From contig DATKSL010000012.1 in the NCBI GenBank assembly GCA_035531675.1, forward strand, positions 1-64,000: a stretch of 64,000 nucleotides of DNA, in the 5' to 3' direction. The translations under genes and the position numbers were made by a program. Below the pieces are notes generated by a model. That model saw nothing but the letters and a program-made list of their open reading frames with translations. It had not been told where the DNA came from and ran no database searches. Positions 15,942 to 23,991 of this stretch are shown here, in pieces (positions within the stretch are counted from its first letter, which is position 1; every line of letters begins with the position of its first letter). Source of the DNA: JAJPIG01 sp035531675. GTDB taxonomy: Bacteria; Desulfobacterota; Binatia; Binatales; Binataceae.

Positions 15942-18257
15942 TCACTTCAGCTCGGCGTGGTCGGCGGCGATCGGATGATCCTCGGGCACGACCTGGGTGA
16001 CGAAGGCGGTCGCGCAGCCGGGGCAGCAATACTGGCGGAACACCACCTTGGCATCGATATAGCGCCAGGGCTCGGCCGAAACCTGCGGCCCGGCTTCCTC
16101 GGGCTTGCCCTCGACCATCGCGAGCCGGCGCTCATAGTCCTCGCCGCCGTGCGAAATCTCGTAGCCGCAATGGCGGCAGGCGAGCACGCGACGGCCGTCG
16201 CGCACGCTCTCGGTCAGATTGTCGTTCCATCGCACGGCGCCGTTGTGATCGTGCGCCGCTGATAAAGCGGCGCCGGTTGCCGGATGCGGCCGGCCGGCGC
16301 GGGTGCGGCGGCGATCGCGAATCGCCTCGCGCAGGCGCCCGGTCTCCTCGCGATCGATCTTCAGATCCTCGCTCAGTGCCACGCCGTAGATCGCGCGGGC
16401 GGTGGCGGGTGAGACCTTGAACTCGGCGACGTCGTTCTGCACCCGCTCGGGCTCGCGCAGTATCGGGTCGCCATAACCGCCGCCCGCCTGCCAGAACAGA
16501 AAGTAGGTATCCTTAACTCCGAGATAGGTTTCCTTCTCGGGCGGCTCGTACTCGACGTCGCCCGCGATCTCCGACAATTCCGCGGGCATCACGCCGCTGC
16601 GCATCAGCTCCTGCGCGTTCGAATCGCGGATCGTGACGTCGAGCTGGGTATTGCCGGGATAGCCGCCGTGGATGCCGACGTTCATGCTGACCGCCTTGCC
16701 CGAGCCCGACAGTATCAGGCTCATCGGCGTCTCGGTGCGCCACGGGATGACGCAGACCGATGCGCCGAGTCCGCCGCGGTAGCGGCCGGGGCCGCCGGAA
16801 TCGGTCTCCTCGCGCCGCCACAGGTAGAGAAACGGCGCCATGAACTCGGCCATCTCGACGTCCGGCATCCGCCCCATCACGATCGTCATGCTGCCGCCGG
16901 TGTCGACGCCGTCGGAATCGGTGCGCGCGCCGAGTCCGCCCGCCATCGGATCCATCAGCATCGTGACGAACGGATGCTGATACTGATCGATCCCCGACAG
17001 CGCGGCCAGTGACCAGGTCCCGACGCATACCGCGATGCCGTTTTTGCGCTGCTCGGGATTGGCGTCGACCATCTTGGACAGGCACTCGACCACCGCGTTC
17101 ATGGTCGCCCATGACGAGGCGACCGAGCCCTTGGAGACGCCGCCCGGGAAGATGACGTTGTTGAGCGTGCCTTCCTCGCTGACGATATCGAAGCATCGCA
17201 GCAGGCCGCCGGCGGAGTAGGGCATGTCGCCGCATAGCACCGGCAGCGTGCCCATCAGCACCGAGGCGTAGAGCGTGCTGTGGGTGCAGTGGATGATGCC
17301 CTCGGTTTGCGGGTCGGTGCCATGGAAGTCGAAGGTCAGATGGTCGCCGCGCTTGGTCATGTGGCAGGCGATCTTGTAGAGGCCGCGGTCGCCCTCGCGC
17401 GCCGATTCCTGGTAGGCGACTGCGTGCCATCCGCCGTCGGGCAGCGCGCGCAGCTTGGCGCGCACCCGCTGCTCGGTATCGTTCATCATCCGCTTCATCA
17501 CCGCCTTGACGGTGTCGGCGCCGTACTTGCGGAGCAGCGTGTGGAGTCGTTCCTCGGCCAGGTTGAGCGCGCCGACCTGCGCGCGCAGATCGAGCGCGAC
17601 CAGGCGTGGAATACGCGAGCGGCGCAGATAGAGATCCTCGATATCGCGCTGGATACGATGGTGGCGCACGATCTTGACCGGCGGCGTCGGCAGCGATTCC
17701 CAGAAGACGCTGGTCGCCCTGGGCGTCCAACTGCCGGGCGAGACGCCGCCGAGATCGAGCTGATGGGAAACCGCCGCGGTCCAGCCGAACAGCTTGCCCT
17801 CCCAGAACACCGGCGCGAACACCGCGACGTCGTTCTGATGCATCCCGCCGCCGACCCACGGGTCGTTGCACAGGAACATGTCGCCGTCCTCGAGGCCGGG
17901 GTTTTCGGCGCGGTTCTCGAGCGTCCACTTGGCGGCGCGATCGAGCGCGACCGCCAGTCCGACGTTGTAGGGGCCGAGTTGCGCGATATCGCCGACCTCG
18001 TCCATGATCGCGAAGTTGAAGTCGTTGGCGTCGGTCACCACGATCGAGCCGGACATGCGCTTGAGCGCCTCGCCCATCTCGAGCGTCGACATCCACAGCC
18101 GATGGCGGATGACCTCGTAGCTGAGCGGATCGACGGAATCGACCAGCTCGTCGGCGACTTCATGGAGGGCGACGAACTCGGCGGCCTTGCGGCGGATAAT
18201 CGCGCCGGGATTACCTTTGTAGGCGAAAATCTCGGAGCCCGGAATGATGGTCGGCAT
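15942..18257 (-). CDS. hydantoinase B/acetone carboxylase alpha-like protein fused to a gamma-like zinc ribbon
   Basis: A 771-residue protein. Residues 1 to about 640 are HyuB/AcxB-like (DPLSYEVIRHRLW, GDMFLCNDPWVGGGMHQNDV, DSGGPGRYRGGLG). The last 78 residues carry C694-x2-C697 and CCPGC (744-748), like the acetone carboxylase gamma subunit. It is thus a fusion of two subunits normally encoded apart. HyuB/AcxB proteins usually act with an ATP-using HyuA/AcxA partner, which is not nearby. The start at 18257 is chosen because GAGG lies 8 bases upstream and the paralogue at 45174-47483 starts at the same residue. Substrate and activity are unknown: 5-oxoproline, hydantoin or ketone carboxylation are all possible. 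Confidence 0.85.
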   Translation of the reverse strand: MPTIIPGSEIFAYKGNPGAIIRRKAAEFVALHEVADELVDSVDPLSYEVIRHRLWMSTLEMGEALKRMSGSIVVTDANDFNFAIMDEVGDIAQLGPYNVGLAVALDRAAKWTLENRAENPGLEDGDMFLCNDPWVGGGMHQNDVAVFAPVFWEGKLFGWTAAVSHQLDLGGVSPGSWTPRATSVFWESLPTPPVKIVRHHRIQRDIEDLYLRRSRIPRLVALDLRAQVGALNLAEERLHTLLRKYGADTVKAVMKRMMNDTEQRVRAKLRALPDGGWHAVAYQESAREGDRGLYKIACHMTKRGDHLTFDFHGTDPQTEGIIHCTHSTLYASVLMGTLPVLCGDMPYSAGGLLRCFDIVSEEGTLNNVIFPGGVSKGSVASSWATMNAVVECLSKMVDANPEQRKNGIAVCVGTWSLAALSGIDQYQHPFVTMLMDPMAGGLGARTDSDGVDTGGSMTIVMGRMPDVEMAEFMAPFLYLWRREETDSGGPGRYRGGLGASVCVIPWRTETPMSLILSGSGKAVSMNVGIHGGYPGNTQLDVTIRDSNAQELMRSGVMPAELSEIAGDVEYEPPEKETYLGVKDTYFLFWQAGGGYGDPILREPERVQNDVAEFKVSPATARAIYGVALSEDLKIDREETGRLREAIRDRRRTRAGRPHPATGAALSAAHDHNGAVRWNDNLTESVRDGRRVLACRHCGYEISHGGEDYERRLAMVEGKPEEAGPQVSAEPWRYIDAKVVFRQYCCPGCATAFVTQVVPEDHPIAADHAELK

Positions 18258-18422
18258 GATCGGAAACCTCGTCAATCAGCGGCTTGGTTGGATGGATCAG
18301 AACCGCCCGCAGGCGGACCGATCGCTCCGCGCGCCGAAACTTCCAGACCATGCCCGGATAGTCAAGCGCGGGCACGATCGTGGCGGCGTCCGCCGCGGCC
18401 GAATCAACTACCGTGGTCCCGT

Positions 18423-19211
18423 TCAAAAGCATGGGCAACTACTGTCATAAGTGGAACCGATGATAACTGCGGGCGGCGTGCTGCGATTTTGCGTCATCGG
18501 CGCCGGCGACGCGGCGAGAGCTAGCGCGTGGCGGACTTCGGCGCTGGCGCGCGCGAAATCGGTCTCGAAGCGCGGCTCGTGCATCAGCACGTTGTCGATT
18601 ACCGAGCCGCAAATCCGTCCGGCTGCGAGATCGGTCGGGTAGTGGACCCCGGCGATCACGCGGTTTTCCGCGAAGCGATCGGCGCGAGCAAAAATTGCGG
18701 CGCTCTTTTCGGGCACCATCGCGGCCAGCAGAATCGCGGTCTCATAAGCGAAGGTCGCGTGACCGCTCGGATAGGAGTTATAGCCGTTCATGTTGCCGAC
18801 CAGCGGCGTGATCTCGTGATCGGCGACGTGCGGGCGCGGCCGGTCGAAATACTTCTTGGCGGGAGCGATCGCGTGCTCGCCCGCGGCGGTTACGCGCGCA
18901 AAGAAAGTCGTCATGAAGGGGAGGTTTTGGGGCTTGAATCGCGGCCCCATCACGTCGGCGAAGCGGAACACGGACAGCTGCGCGTCGGCTCGTGCGCTTT
19001 CGATTTCGGTAAGCGTGCGATGGCGCTGCGCCTCCAGCACGCATTGCAGGTCGGCCCGGCCCCGAGCCGAAGCGGGCGCGGGCGGCGGCGCCAGGATGTG
19101 GATCAGATCAACCTGGGCGGGACTCAGATGATAATCCGCCGCGGCGGAGGCTCCAGCCAGGGTCACAATCGCGATCAGCGCAGCAATCAATGCCGAAATT
19201 GATCGACTCAT
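18423..19211 (-). CDS. secreted PAP2/class A acid phosphatase
   Basis: A 262-residue protein with a signal peptide (SALIALIAIVTLAGASA, cleavage near ASAAA), so it is periplasmic. The PAP2 signature motifs are present: KKYFDRPRP (KX6RP), SYPSGHATF (PSGH) and RVIAGVHYPTD (SRX5HX3D type). That pattern matches class A non-specific acid phosphatases (PhoN-like), which strip phosphate from many monoesters. The start at 19211 follows a perfect AGGAGGTT; an upstream frame to 19241 has none. Neighbours are unrelated, so phosphate scavenging is the simplest role. Confidence 0.88.
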   Translation of the reverse strand: MSRSISALIAALIAIVTLAGASAAADYHLSPAQVDLIHILAPPPAPASARGRADLQCVLEAQRHRTLTEIESARADAQLSVFRFADVMGPRFKPQNLPFMTTFFARVTAAGEHAIAPAKKYFDRPRPHVADHEITPLVGNMNGYNSYPSGHATFAYETAILLAAMVPEKSAAIFARADRFAENRVIAGVHYPTDLAAGRICGSVIDNVLMHEPRFETDFARASAEVRHALALAASPAPMTQNRSTPPAVIIGSTYDSSCPCF

Positions 19212-19335
19212 GTCGAACCTCCTGCAAATGACAACGCACAACTATAATTGGTCGGCGCAGCCTGCCGAGCGCAACCGGGAGTTTTTGACTGACAGCGGAG
19301 GCGATTATACTCGCCCATCGGTCAAGGAGTGACGC

Positions 19336-20805
19336 ATGGACAAATCAGATCGTAGCGACGCGGCCGCCGGTGACCTGCGGGATTTTCTCCACCTGCTCGA
19401 ACGCGAGGGCGAGCTGCGGCGGGTGAGCGCCGAGGTCGACTGGCGCTTCGAGATGGGCGCGATGAGCCGCATGGTCTGCGAGCAGGCCGGGCCGGCGCCA
19501 TGGTTCGAGAACGTCAAGGACTATCCCGATCAGTCGGTCGCGGCGGTGCTGTTCGGGCCCGGGCATGCGGCGCCGCTGGCGCGGATCGCACTGACGCTCG
19601 GCCTCGACAAGCGCACGCCGACGCTCGAAGTGATCGAAGAGCTGCGCCGCCGCTTCCAGCAGCCCCGCCAACCGACGCTGGTCAGCGCCGAGCGGGCGGC
19701 GTGCAAGGAGGTCGTCCTGCAGGGCGACGATCTCAGCCTGCTCAAGTTTCCGGTGCCGTGGATCAAAGAGATCGACGGCGGCCGCTATATCGGGAGCTGG
19801 GATATCGTCATCACGCGCGACCCCGAAACCAACTGGGTCAACTGGGGCACCTATCGCTGCCAGCTCAAGGACGATCGCAGCTACGCCGTACTGCTGCTGC
19901 CGCAGGGCCAGCATGGCGGCGCGATTCTGCGCAAGTACGAACGGCGCGGCGAGCCGATGCCGATCGCGCTGGTGATCGGCGCCGAACCGGCCTGCCATCT
20001 GGCGGCCAGCGCACCGCTCGAACACGGCGTCAGCGAGCGCGAGGTTGCCGGCGGCATCCGCGGCCGCGCGATCGAGCTGGTGAAATGCGAGACCATCGAT
20101 CTTGAAGTGCCGGCCAGCGCCGAGATCGTGATCGAAGGCGAAGTGATTCCGGGCGAGCGCGTCGAGGAGGGGCCGTTCGGCGAGTACACCGGCCATGCCA
20201 CCGGTCAGGGCAACGCGCCGCTGGTGCGCGTCAAATGCATCACGCATCGTCGCAACCCGATCTTCACGATGGCCAACATGGGCAAGTTGCACGACGACAG
20301 CGCCTGCTGCGTCACCGTGATGAGCGCGGCGGTGGCGAAGAACCGGCTCGAGGCGCACGGCCTGCCGGTGCGCGCGATCTACTATTACATCCCGGAAATC
20401 CCGGTCATCTCGCTGACCCCGCGGCCGGGCCTGAAGAAACAGATCGTCGCGACGCTGCTCGGCGGCGAGCGGATGATCACCTCGGGTATCGTGTTCGTCG
20501 ATGAGGACGTCGATCCGAGCCGGCTCGAAGACGTGTGGTGGGCGATCACGACCCGGATGCATCCCGAGAGCTACGACCTGATACGCGGCGTGCCGGTCAA
20601 CTGGCTCCATCCGTGGCTGCGGCCCGAGGATCGGGCGCGGCGCGAGACCAGCCTGTGGATCATGGACGCCACCATCCCGCATGAGTGGACACCCGAGTAT
20701 CGCGCGCGGCACGCGGGGCCGGCCGATTACGTGCATTCGTGGTCGGAGGGGACGCGGGCGACGGTGGCGCGGCGCTGGAAGGATTATGGCTACGGCGACA
20801 TCTGA
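19336..20805 (+). CDS. UbiD-family prenylated-FMN decarboxylase
   Basis: A 489-residue cytosolic enzyme of the UbiD family, which uses prenylated FMN to (de)carboxylate unsaturated or aromatic acids. The active-site residues align with fungal Fdc1 by eye: N169-W170 and R174 in NWGTYR, then E278 and E283 in EGPFGEYTG. RDFLHLLEREGELRRV at the N-terminus is typical. The ribosome site AAGGAG lies just before the ATG. No UbiX flavin prenyltransferase is in the window. A hydrolase remnant and an SDR lie directly downstream on the same strand. The substrate is unknown; aromatic acids such as protocatechuate, vanillate or phthalate-type products are possible. Confidence 0.92.
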   Translation: MDKSDRSDAAAGDLRDFLHLLEREGELRRVSAEVDWRFEMGAMSRMVCEQAGPAPWFENVKDYPDQSVAAVLFGPGHAAPLARIALTLGLDKRTPTLEVIEELRRRFQQPRQPTLVSAERAACKEVVLQGDDLSLLKFPVPWIKEIDGGRYIGSWDIVITRDPETNWVNWGTYRCQLKDDRSYAVLLLPQGQHGGAILRKYERRGEPMPIALVIGAEPACHLAASAPLEHGVSEREVAGGIRGRAIELVKCETIDLEVPASAEIVIEGEVIPGERVEEGPFGEYTGHATGQGNAPLVRVKCITHRRNPIFTMANMGKLHDDSACCVTVMSAAVAKNRLEAHGLPVRAIYYYIPEIPVISLTPRPGLKKQIVATLLGGERMITSGIVFVDEDVDPSRLEDVWWAITTRMHPESYDLIRGVPVNWLHPWLRPEDRARRETSLWIMDATIPHEWTPEYRARHAGPADYVHSWSEGTRATVARRWKDYGYGDI

Positions 20806-20815
20806 CGGACCATCG

Positions 20816-20962
20816 ATGCTGAGCGACGGTCCGTGCGACGCGCCGGTCGCGTTGATTCTGGCTCACGGAGCGGGCGCGCCGATGGACTCGCGGTTCATGA
20901 ATATCGTGGCGCGGGGAATCGCCGCGGCTCCAGCGCTGGCGCAACATCTCGGGTCGCAGTAA
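20816..20962 (+). pseudogene. truncated alpha/beta hydrolase (Tex30/KANL3-type) remnant
   Basis: An open frame of 48 residues (or 58 from an ATG at 20786 inside the UbiD gene) reads VALILAHGAGAPMDSRFMNIVARGIAA and then stops after HLGSQ. The first 30 residues match the start of the predicted Tex30/KANL3-type alpha/beta hydrolases, where this glycine-rich strand and the PMDS motif are highly conserved; intact members are about 200-230 residues. The nucleophile elbow, acid and histidine are absent, so it is a remnant, probably left by an internal deletion that joined it to the leader of the SDR gene. It is not likely to be functional. Confidence 0.55.
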
Positions 20963-21013
20963 AAGAGGCTCATCGATTATTGCGCGCGGCGCGCGCCAGG
21001 GAGAACGATTCCG

Positions 21014-21781
21014 ATGGGCAAGGGACATCAGGACAAAGTTGCGGTGATCAGCGGCGCAGCCTCCGGGCTGGGCGAAGCGTTCGCGATGCGCCTGGCCGAC
21101 GACGGCGTCAAGATCGTCGCGGTCGATCTCAAGCCGGCCGACAAGGCGCTCGCGCATGCCAAGGCGGCCGGCCGCGAGGCGCTCGGCGTACGCTGCGATA
21201 TCACCGTCCCCGAACAGGTCGAAGCGCTCGCCAAGCAGGTCCAGGAGCGGTTCGGCCGCTGCGACATCCTGGTCAACAACGCCGGCATCTATCCGATGAA
21301 ATACTTCGAGCAGATGAGCTTCGCCGACTGGCGACAAGTGATGGCGGTGAATCTCGACGCGATGTTCCTGCTCGCCAGTGCTTTCGTGCCCGGGATGCAA
21401 CAGCGGCGATGGGGCCGGATCGTCAACCTCTCCTCGAACACTTTCGGGATGGTGGTCGAAGGACTGGTCCACTACGTGGCGAGCAAGGGCGGCGTGATCG
21501 GCTTTACGCGCGCGCTGGCCACCGAGATGGGTCCCTATGGAATCACGGTCAACGCGATTTGCCCGAGCCTGACGCGCACTCCCGGCACGCTCTCCAATCC
21601 GCTGCCCGGCGAAATCACCACGCAGCAGTTCTTCGACGCGGTCGCGAGCCTGCAGGCGATCAAGCGCGTCGAGGAGCCGGCGGACCTGGTGGGCGCGGTC
21701 TCGTTCCTGACCAGCGACGATTGCGCGTTTATCACCGGTCAGACGTTGTACGTCGATGGCGGGCTGGTGCGCGGCGCGTGA
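21014..21781 (+). CDS. SDR family oxidoreductase
   Basis: A 255-residue classical SDR: cofactor motif SGAASGLG at residues 13-20, VDLK (38-40, an acidic residue suggesting NAD preference), NNAG at 88-91, and catalytic S141, Y154 and K158 (YVASK). GGGAGA 10-15 bases upstream serves as ribosome site. The C-terminal TLYVDGGLVRG is normal for the family. It follows UbiD and a hydrolase remnant on the same strand and may belong to the same catabolic unit, oxidising an alcohol or dihydrodiol. The protein is about 30-40 percent similar by eye to the SDR at 841, not a near duplicate. Confidence 0.9.
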   Translation: MGKGHQDKVAVISGAASGLGEAFAMRLADDGVKIVAVDLKPADKALAHAKAAGREALGVRCDITVPEQVEALAKQVQERFGRCDILVNNAGIYPMKYFEQMSFADWRQVMAVNLDAMFLLASAFVPGMQQRRWGRIVNLSSNTFGMVVEGLVHYVASKGGVIGFTRALATEMGPYGITVNAICPSLTRTPGTLSNPLPGEITTQQFFDAVASLQAIKRVEEPADLVGAVSFLTSDDCAFITGQTLYVDGGLVRGA

Positions 21782-21790
21782 GGCGATCGA

Positions 21791-22924
21791 TCAGTTGAGG
21801 CGCGCCATCACGCGGCCGGTTTCGCTGGTATCGTAGGCGCACAGCGCGGCGAGTTCGCGTCCCAGGCGCTGCGAATTGAGCGCCTCCATCATGGTGCGGA
21901 CCGGCGCCGAGGCCATCGCGCGCTCCGGAATCACCAGGTCGTAGCGCTCCTCGCGCAGCGCCACGAAGCCGAGTCCGTAGGCCTCCGCCGCGACTCTGAT
22001 CGTCACGCCGCAGTCGGCCTCGCGCGCGGCGACCGCGGCTGCGACTTCCAGATGGCCGCGCAACTCGCGGCCGTAGCCGGCGATACGGCGGGCTTCAAGG
22101 CCGAGTTCGGCCAGCGCCTCATCGAGGGCCATGCGGGCGCCGGCCCCTTGTTCGCGGTTCACGATCCTGAGACCGCGGCGCGCCAAGTCCTGCCATCCGC
22201 GGAGCTTCAGCGGATTTCCGGGCGCGGTCGCGAGTCCCAGCTCCCAGCGCGCGAAATTCACCAGCACGACTTTGCGCCCCGCGCCGAGTCGCAGCGCCGG
22301 CGAATCGTTGTAGACGCCGCTGCGCGGATCGCGCAGATGAACGCCGGCCACGTGCACGCGGCCCTGCAGCACCGCCGCCAACGCGGCCCGGCTCGAGCGC
22401 GTGAGCGCCACGATAGTTATCGGCGCGCGCTGACGCCGCAGCCAGTCCGAGAGAATCGCGACCGCCGGATCGCAGCCCGCGATCATCAGCGTCGCGTCGA
22501 TCTCTTCGGACGTGCGCAGCGCCTCGACCGCGACCCGCCGCCCGCCCGCCTCGTGCAGCACGCCGGAGGCGGGTGCGATCCTGAGATCGACCGGCGGTTG
22601 ATTGCGCGCCACCAGTCGTCCGCCGATCCGCGCCAGCACGACCTGGCTGCCGGCGCGGGCGGTGGCCTCGTCGACCCAGGTGGCGGCGAGCGGTCCGCTC
22701 TCGGGCGTCCCGAACAGGCGCTCGACCGTCGCGCCGAGTTCGCGCGCGATCTTCAGCGCCACCTGCACGCCCGGCTGGTAAAGTCCGGTTTCGATCGCGT
22801 TGAGCGCCTGGCGCGAGATGCCGGCGCGCTTGGCGAGCTCGCTCTGGCTGAGATCGCGGCCAATCCTGAGCTGCCTGAGATCGGGCTTATCCTCACCCAT
22901 CTTTTGGCTCATTTTTTGGCTCAT
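21791..22924 (-). CDS. XRE-type HTH regulator fused to a PBP-like ligand domain
   Basis: A 377-residue transcription factor. Residues 15-70 are a Cro/C1 HTH (LRQLRIGRDLSQSELAKRAG, RQALNAIETG). Residues about 150-360 resemble a periplasmic-binding-protein fold of the PF12727 type used in molybdate/tungstate sensors (IDATLMIAGCDPAVAIL, GLATAPGNPLKL, READCGVTIRVAAEAYGLGFV). It is divergent from the molybdate/tungstate-type ABC transporter and probably represses or activates it in response to oxyanion or cofactor. The N-terminus repeats MSQK twice; no ribosome site precedes it, but a TATTAT box ends 8 bases before the first ATG, so a leaderless transcript is plausible and fixes the start at 22924. 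Confidence 0.85.
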   Translation of the reverse strand: MSQKMSQKMGEDKPDLRQLRIGRDLSQSELAKRAGISRQALNAIETGLYQPGVQVALKIARELGATVERLFGTPESGPLAATWVDEATARAGSQVVLARIGGRLVARNQPPVDLRIAPASGVLHEAGGRRVAVEALRTSEEIDATLMIAGCDPAVAILSDWLRRQRAPITIVALTRSSRAALAAVLQGRVHVAGVHLRDPRSGVYNDSPALRLGAGRKVVLVNFARWELGLATAPGNPLKLRGWQDLARRGLRIVNREQGAGARMALDEALAELGLEARRIAGYGRELRGHLEVAAAVAAREADCGVTIRVAAEAYGLGFVALREERYDLVIPERAMASAPVRTMMEALNSQRLGRELAALCAYDTSETGRVMARLN

Positions 22925-22977
22925 CGTTTGCCATAATACTTGACAATGCTACGTTACAATGGCATCAAGGCGGTCCG
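22925..22977. promoter_or_regulatory. bidirectional promoter region, regulator and oxyanion transporter
   Basis: On the minus strand, TATTAT (22938-22933) with TTGTAA about 15 bases upstream puts the transcript start at or next to the ATG at 22924. On the plus strand, TACAAT at 22955-22960 could be the -10 box for the transporter, with no good -35. AAGGCGG before 22978 is a ribosome site for the short leader ORF. The overlap of both promoters suits autoregulation by the HTH-PBP protein. Confidence 0.4.
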
Positions 22978-23067
22978 ATGAAAAGCTCCTGCGGGAAGCT
23001 CCCTGAAATCATCTATCGCATGGTCGGCCGTACCGCGATGGCGCTCTCGATCGGGCTGCGGTGCTGA
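22978..23067 (+). CDS. candidate 29-residue leader peptide
   Basis: A 29-codon frame starts at 22978 after AAGGCGG (spacing 5-6) and ends in a TGA at 23065-23067 that shares its last base with the ATG of the binding-protein gene (TGATG). The product is MKSSCGKLPE followed by IIYRMVGRTAMALSIGLRC, with no known family. The coupled arrangement could make translation of the transporter depend on the leader. The binding-protein gene has no ribosome site of its own, which supports coupling. It could still be chance in GC-rich DNA. Confidence 0.35.
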   Translation: MKSSCGKLPEIIYRMVGRTAMALSIGLRC

Positions 23068-23987
23068 TGCGGGCCTTCGGATGTTCCGGCCGCGACTTAT
23101 GGGGATTGACCCTGGTCCTGCTGGCGATGGCTCTGGCAGCGGGCAGCGCTCGGGCTGCGACGCCACTGGAGGTCGCCTACGCGGGTTCGATGGGCGCGTT
23201 GATGGAGCGCGGCGTCGGCCCCGCGATCGCGCAGCGCATGGCTGCCGAGTTGCGCGGCCGGGCGCAGGGCTCGACCGGGCTCGCCCATCTGATCATCGCC
23301 GGCAGTATCCGCCCCGATGTTTTTATCGCGATCACGCCGGGACCGATGCGCACCGTTCTCAGAGCCGGCAAGGCGGCGCGCGCGATGCCGATTGCGCGCA
23401 CCGAGATGGTGCTCGCGTATAGTCCCAGGAGCCGCTTCGCAACCCAGTTCGCGGCCACCGACGGCCGGCCGTGGTGGCGAATCCTCGAGCAACCGGGGCT
23501 GCGTTTCGGCCGCACGGATCCGGAGGTCGATCCGCAAGGACTCAACACCATCTTCATGCTGCAACTGGCGGAAAGCTATTATCATCAGGCGCGGTTGGCG
23601 GATAAAATCCTGGGGCCGCAGCTCAATCCGCGGCAGATTTTTCAGGAACCTGAAGTGATGGCCCGCCTGCAAGCCGGACAGCTCGACGCCAGTGCCGCCT
23701 ACAAGACCCAGCCCGCCGCGATGGGTCTGCCGTTCGTCACGCTGCCGCGCGAAATCAATCTCGGCGATGCGGCGCTGGCCAACGAGTATCGCGCGGCGAC
23801 CGTGAACATCAACGGCAAGCCGCGCCATCCGTCCCCGCTGGTGTTTTATGCCGCCGTGCTGCGCGATGCGCCGCAACCGAAGCTGGCTGCCCGCTTTGTC
23901 GCCTGGCTGACCAGCGCCGAGGCGCGCGAAATCATGGCGCGCTACCATTACGACGGCCCGGGCGACGCCCGGCCGCTGACCCGGTAA
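23067..23987 (+). CDS. ABC transporter substrate-binding protein, molybdate/tungstate type
   Basis: A 306-residue periplasmic binding protein with an N-terminal signal (WGLTLVLLAMALAAGSARA, cleaved near ARAAT). The mature start LEVAYAGSMGALMERG and the later GRTDPEVDPQGLNTIFML resemble WtpA/ModA-type oxyanion-binding proteins. The start at 23067 is chosen over GTG at 23061; it overlaps a short leader ORF as TGATG and has no Shine-Dalgarno of its own. The permease gene follows after 4 bp and the ATPase overlaps the permease, so the three form one transporter. Selectivity for molybdate or tungstate cannot be decided by eye. Confidence 0.85.
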   Translation: MRAFGCSGRDLWGLTLVLLAMALAAGSARAATPLEVAYAGSMGALMERGVGPAIAQRMAAELRGRAQGSTGLAHLIIAGSIRPDVFIAITPGPMRTVLRAGKAARAMPIARTEMVLAYSPRSRFATQFAATDGRPWWRILEQPGLRFGRTDPEVDPQGLNTIFMLQLAESYYHQARLADKILGPQLNPRQIFQEPEVMARLQAGQLDASAAYKTQPAAMGLPFVTLPREINLGDAALANEYRAATVNINGKPRHPSPLVFYAAVLRDAPQPKLAARFVAWLTSAEAREIMARYHYDGPGDARPLTR

Positions 23988-23991
23988 GCCG

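Noticed and set aside
22925..23066. Molybdenum cofactor riboswitch
   Set aside because: The spacer has a weak hairpin but not the conserved cores of that riboswitch, and most of it is taken by the candidate leader ORF.
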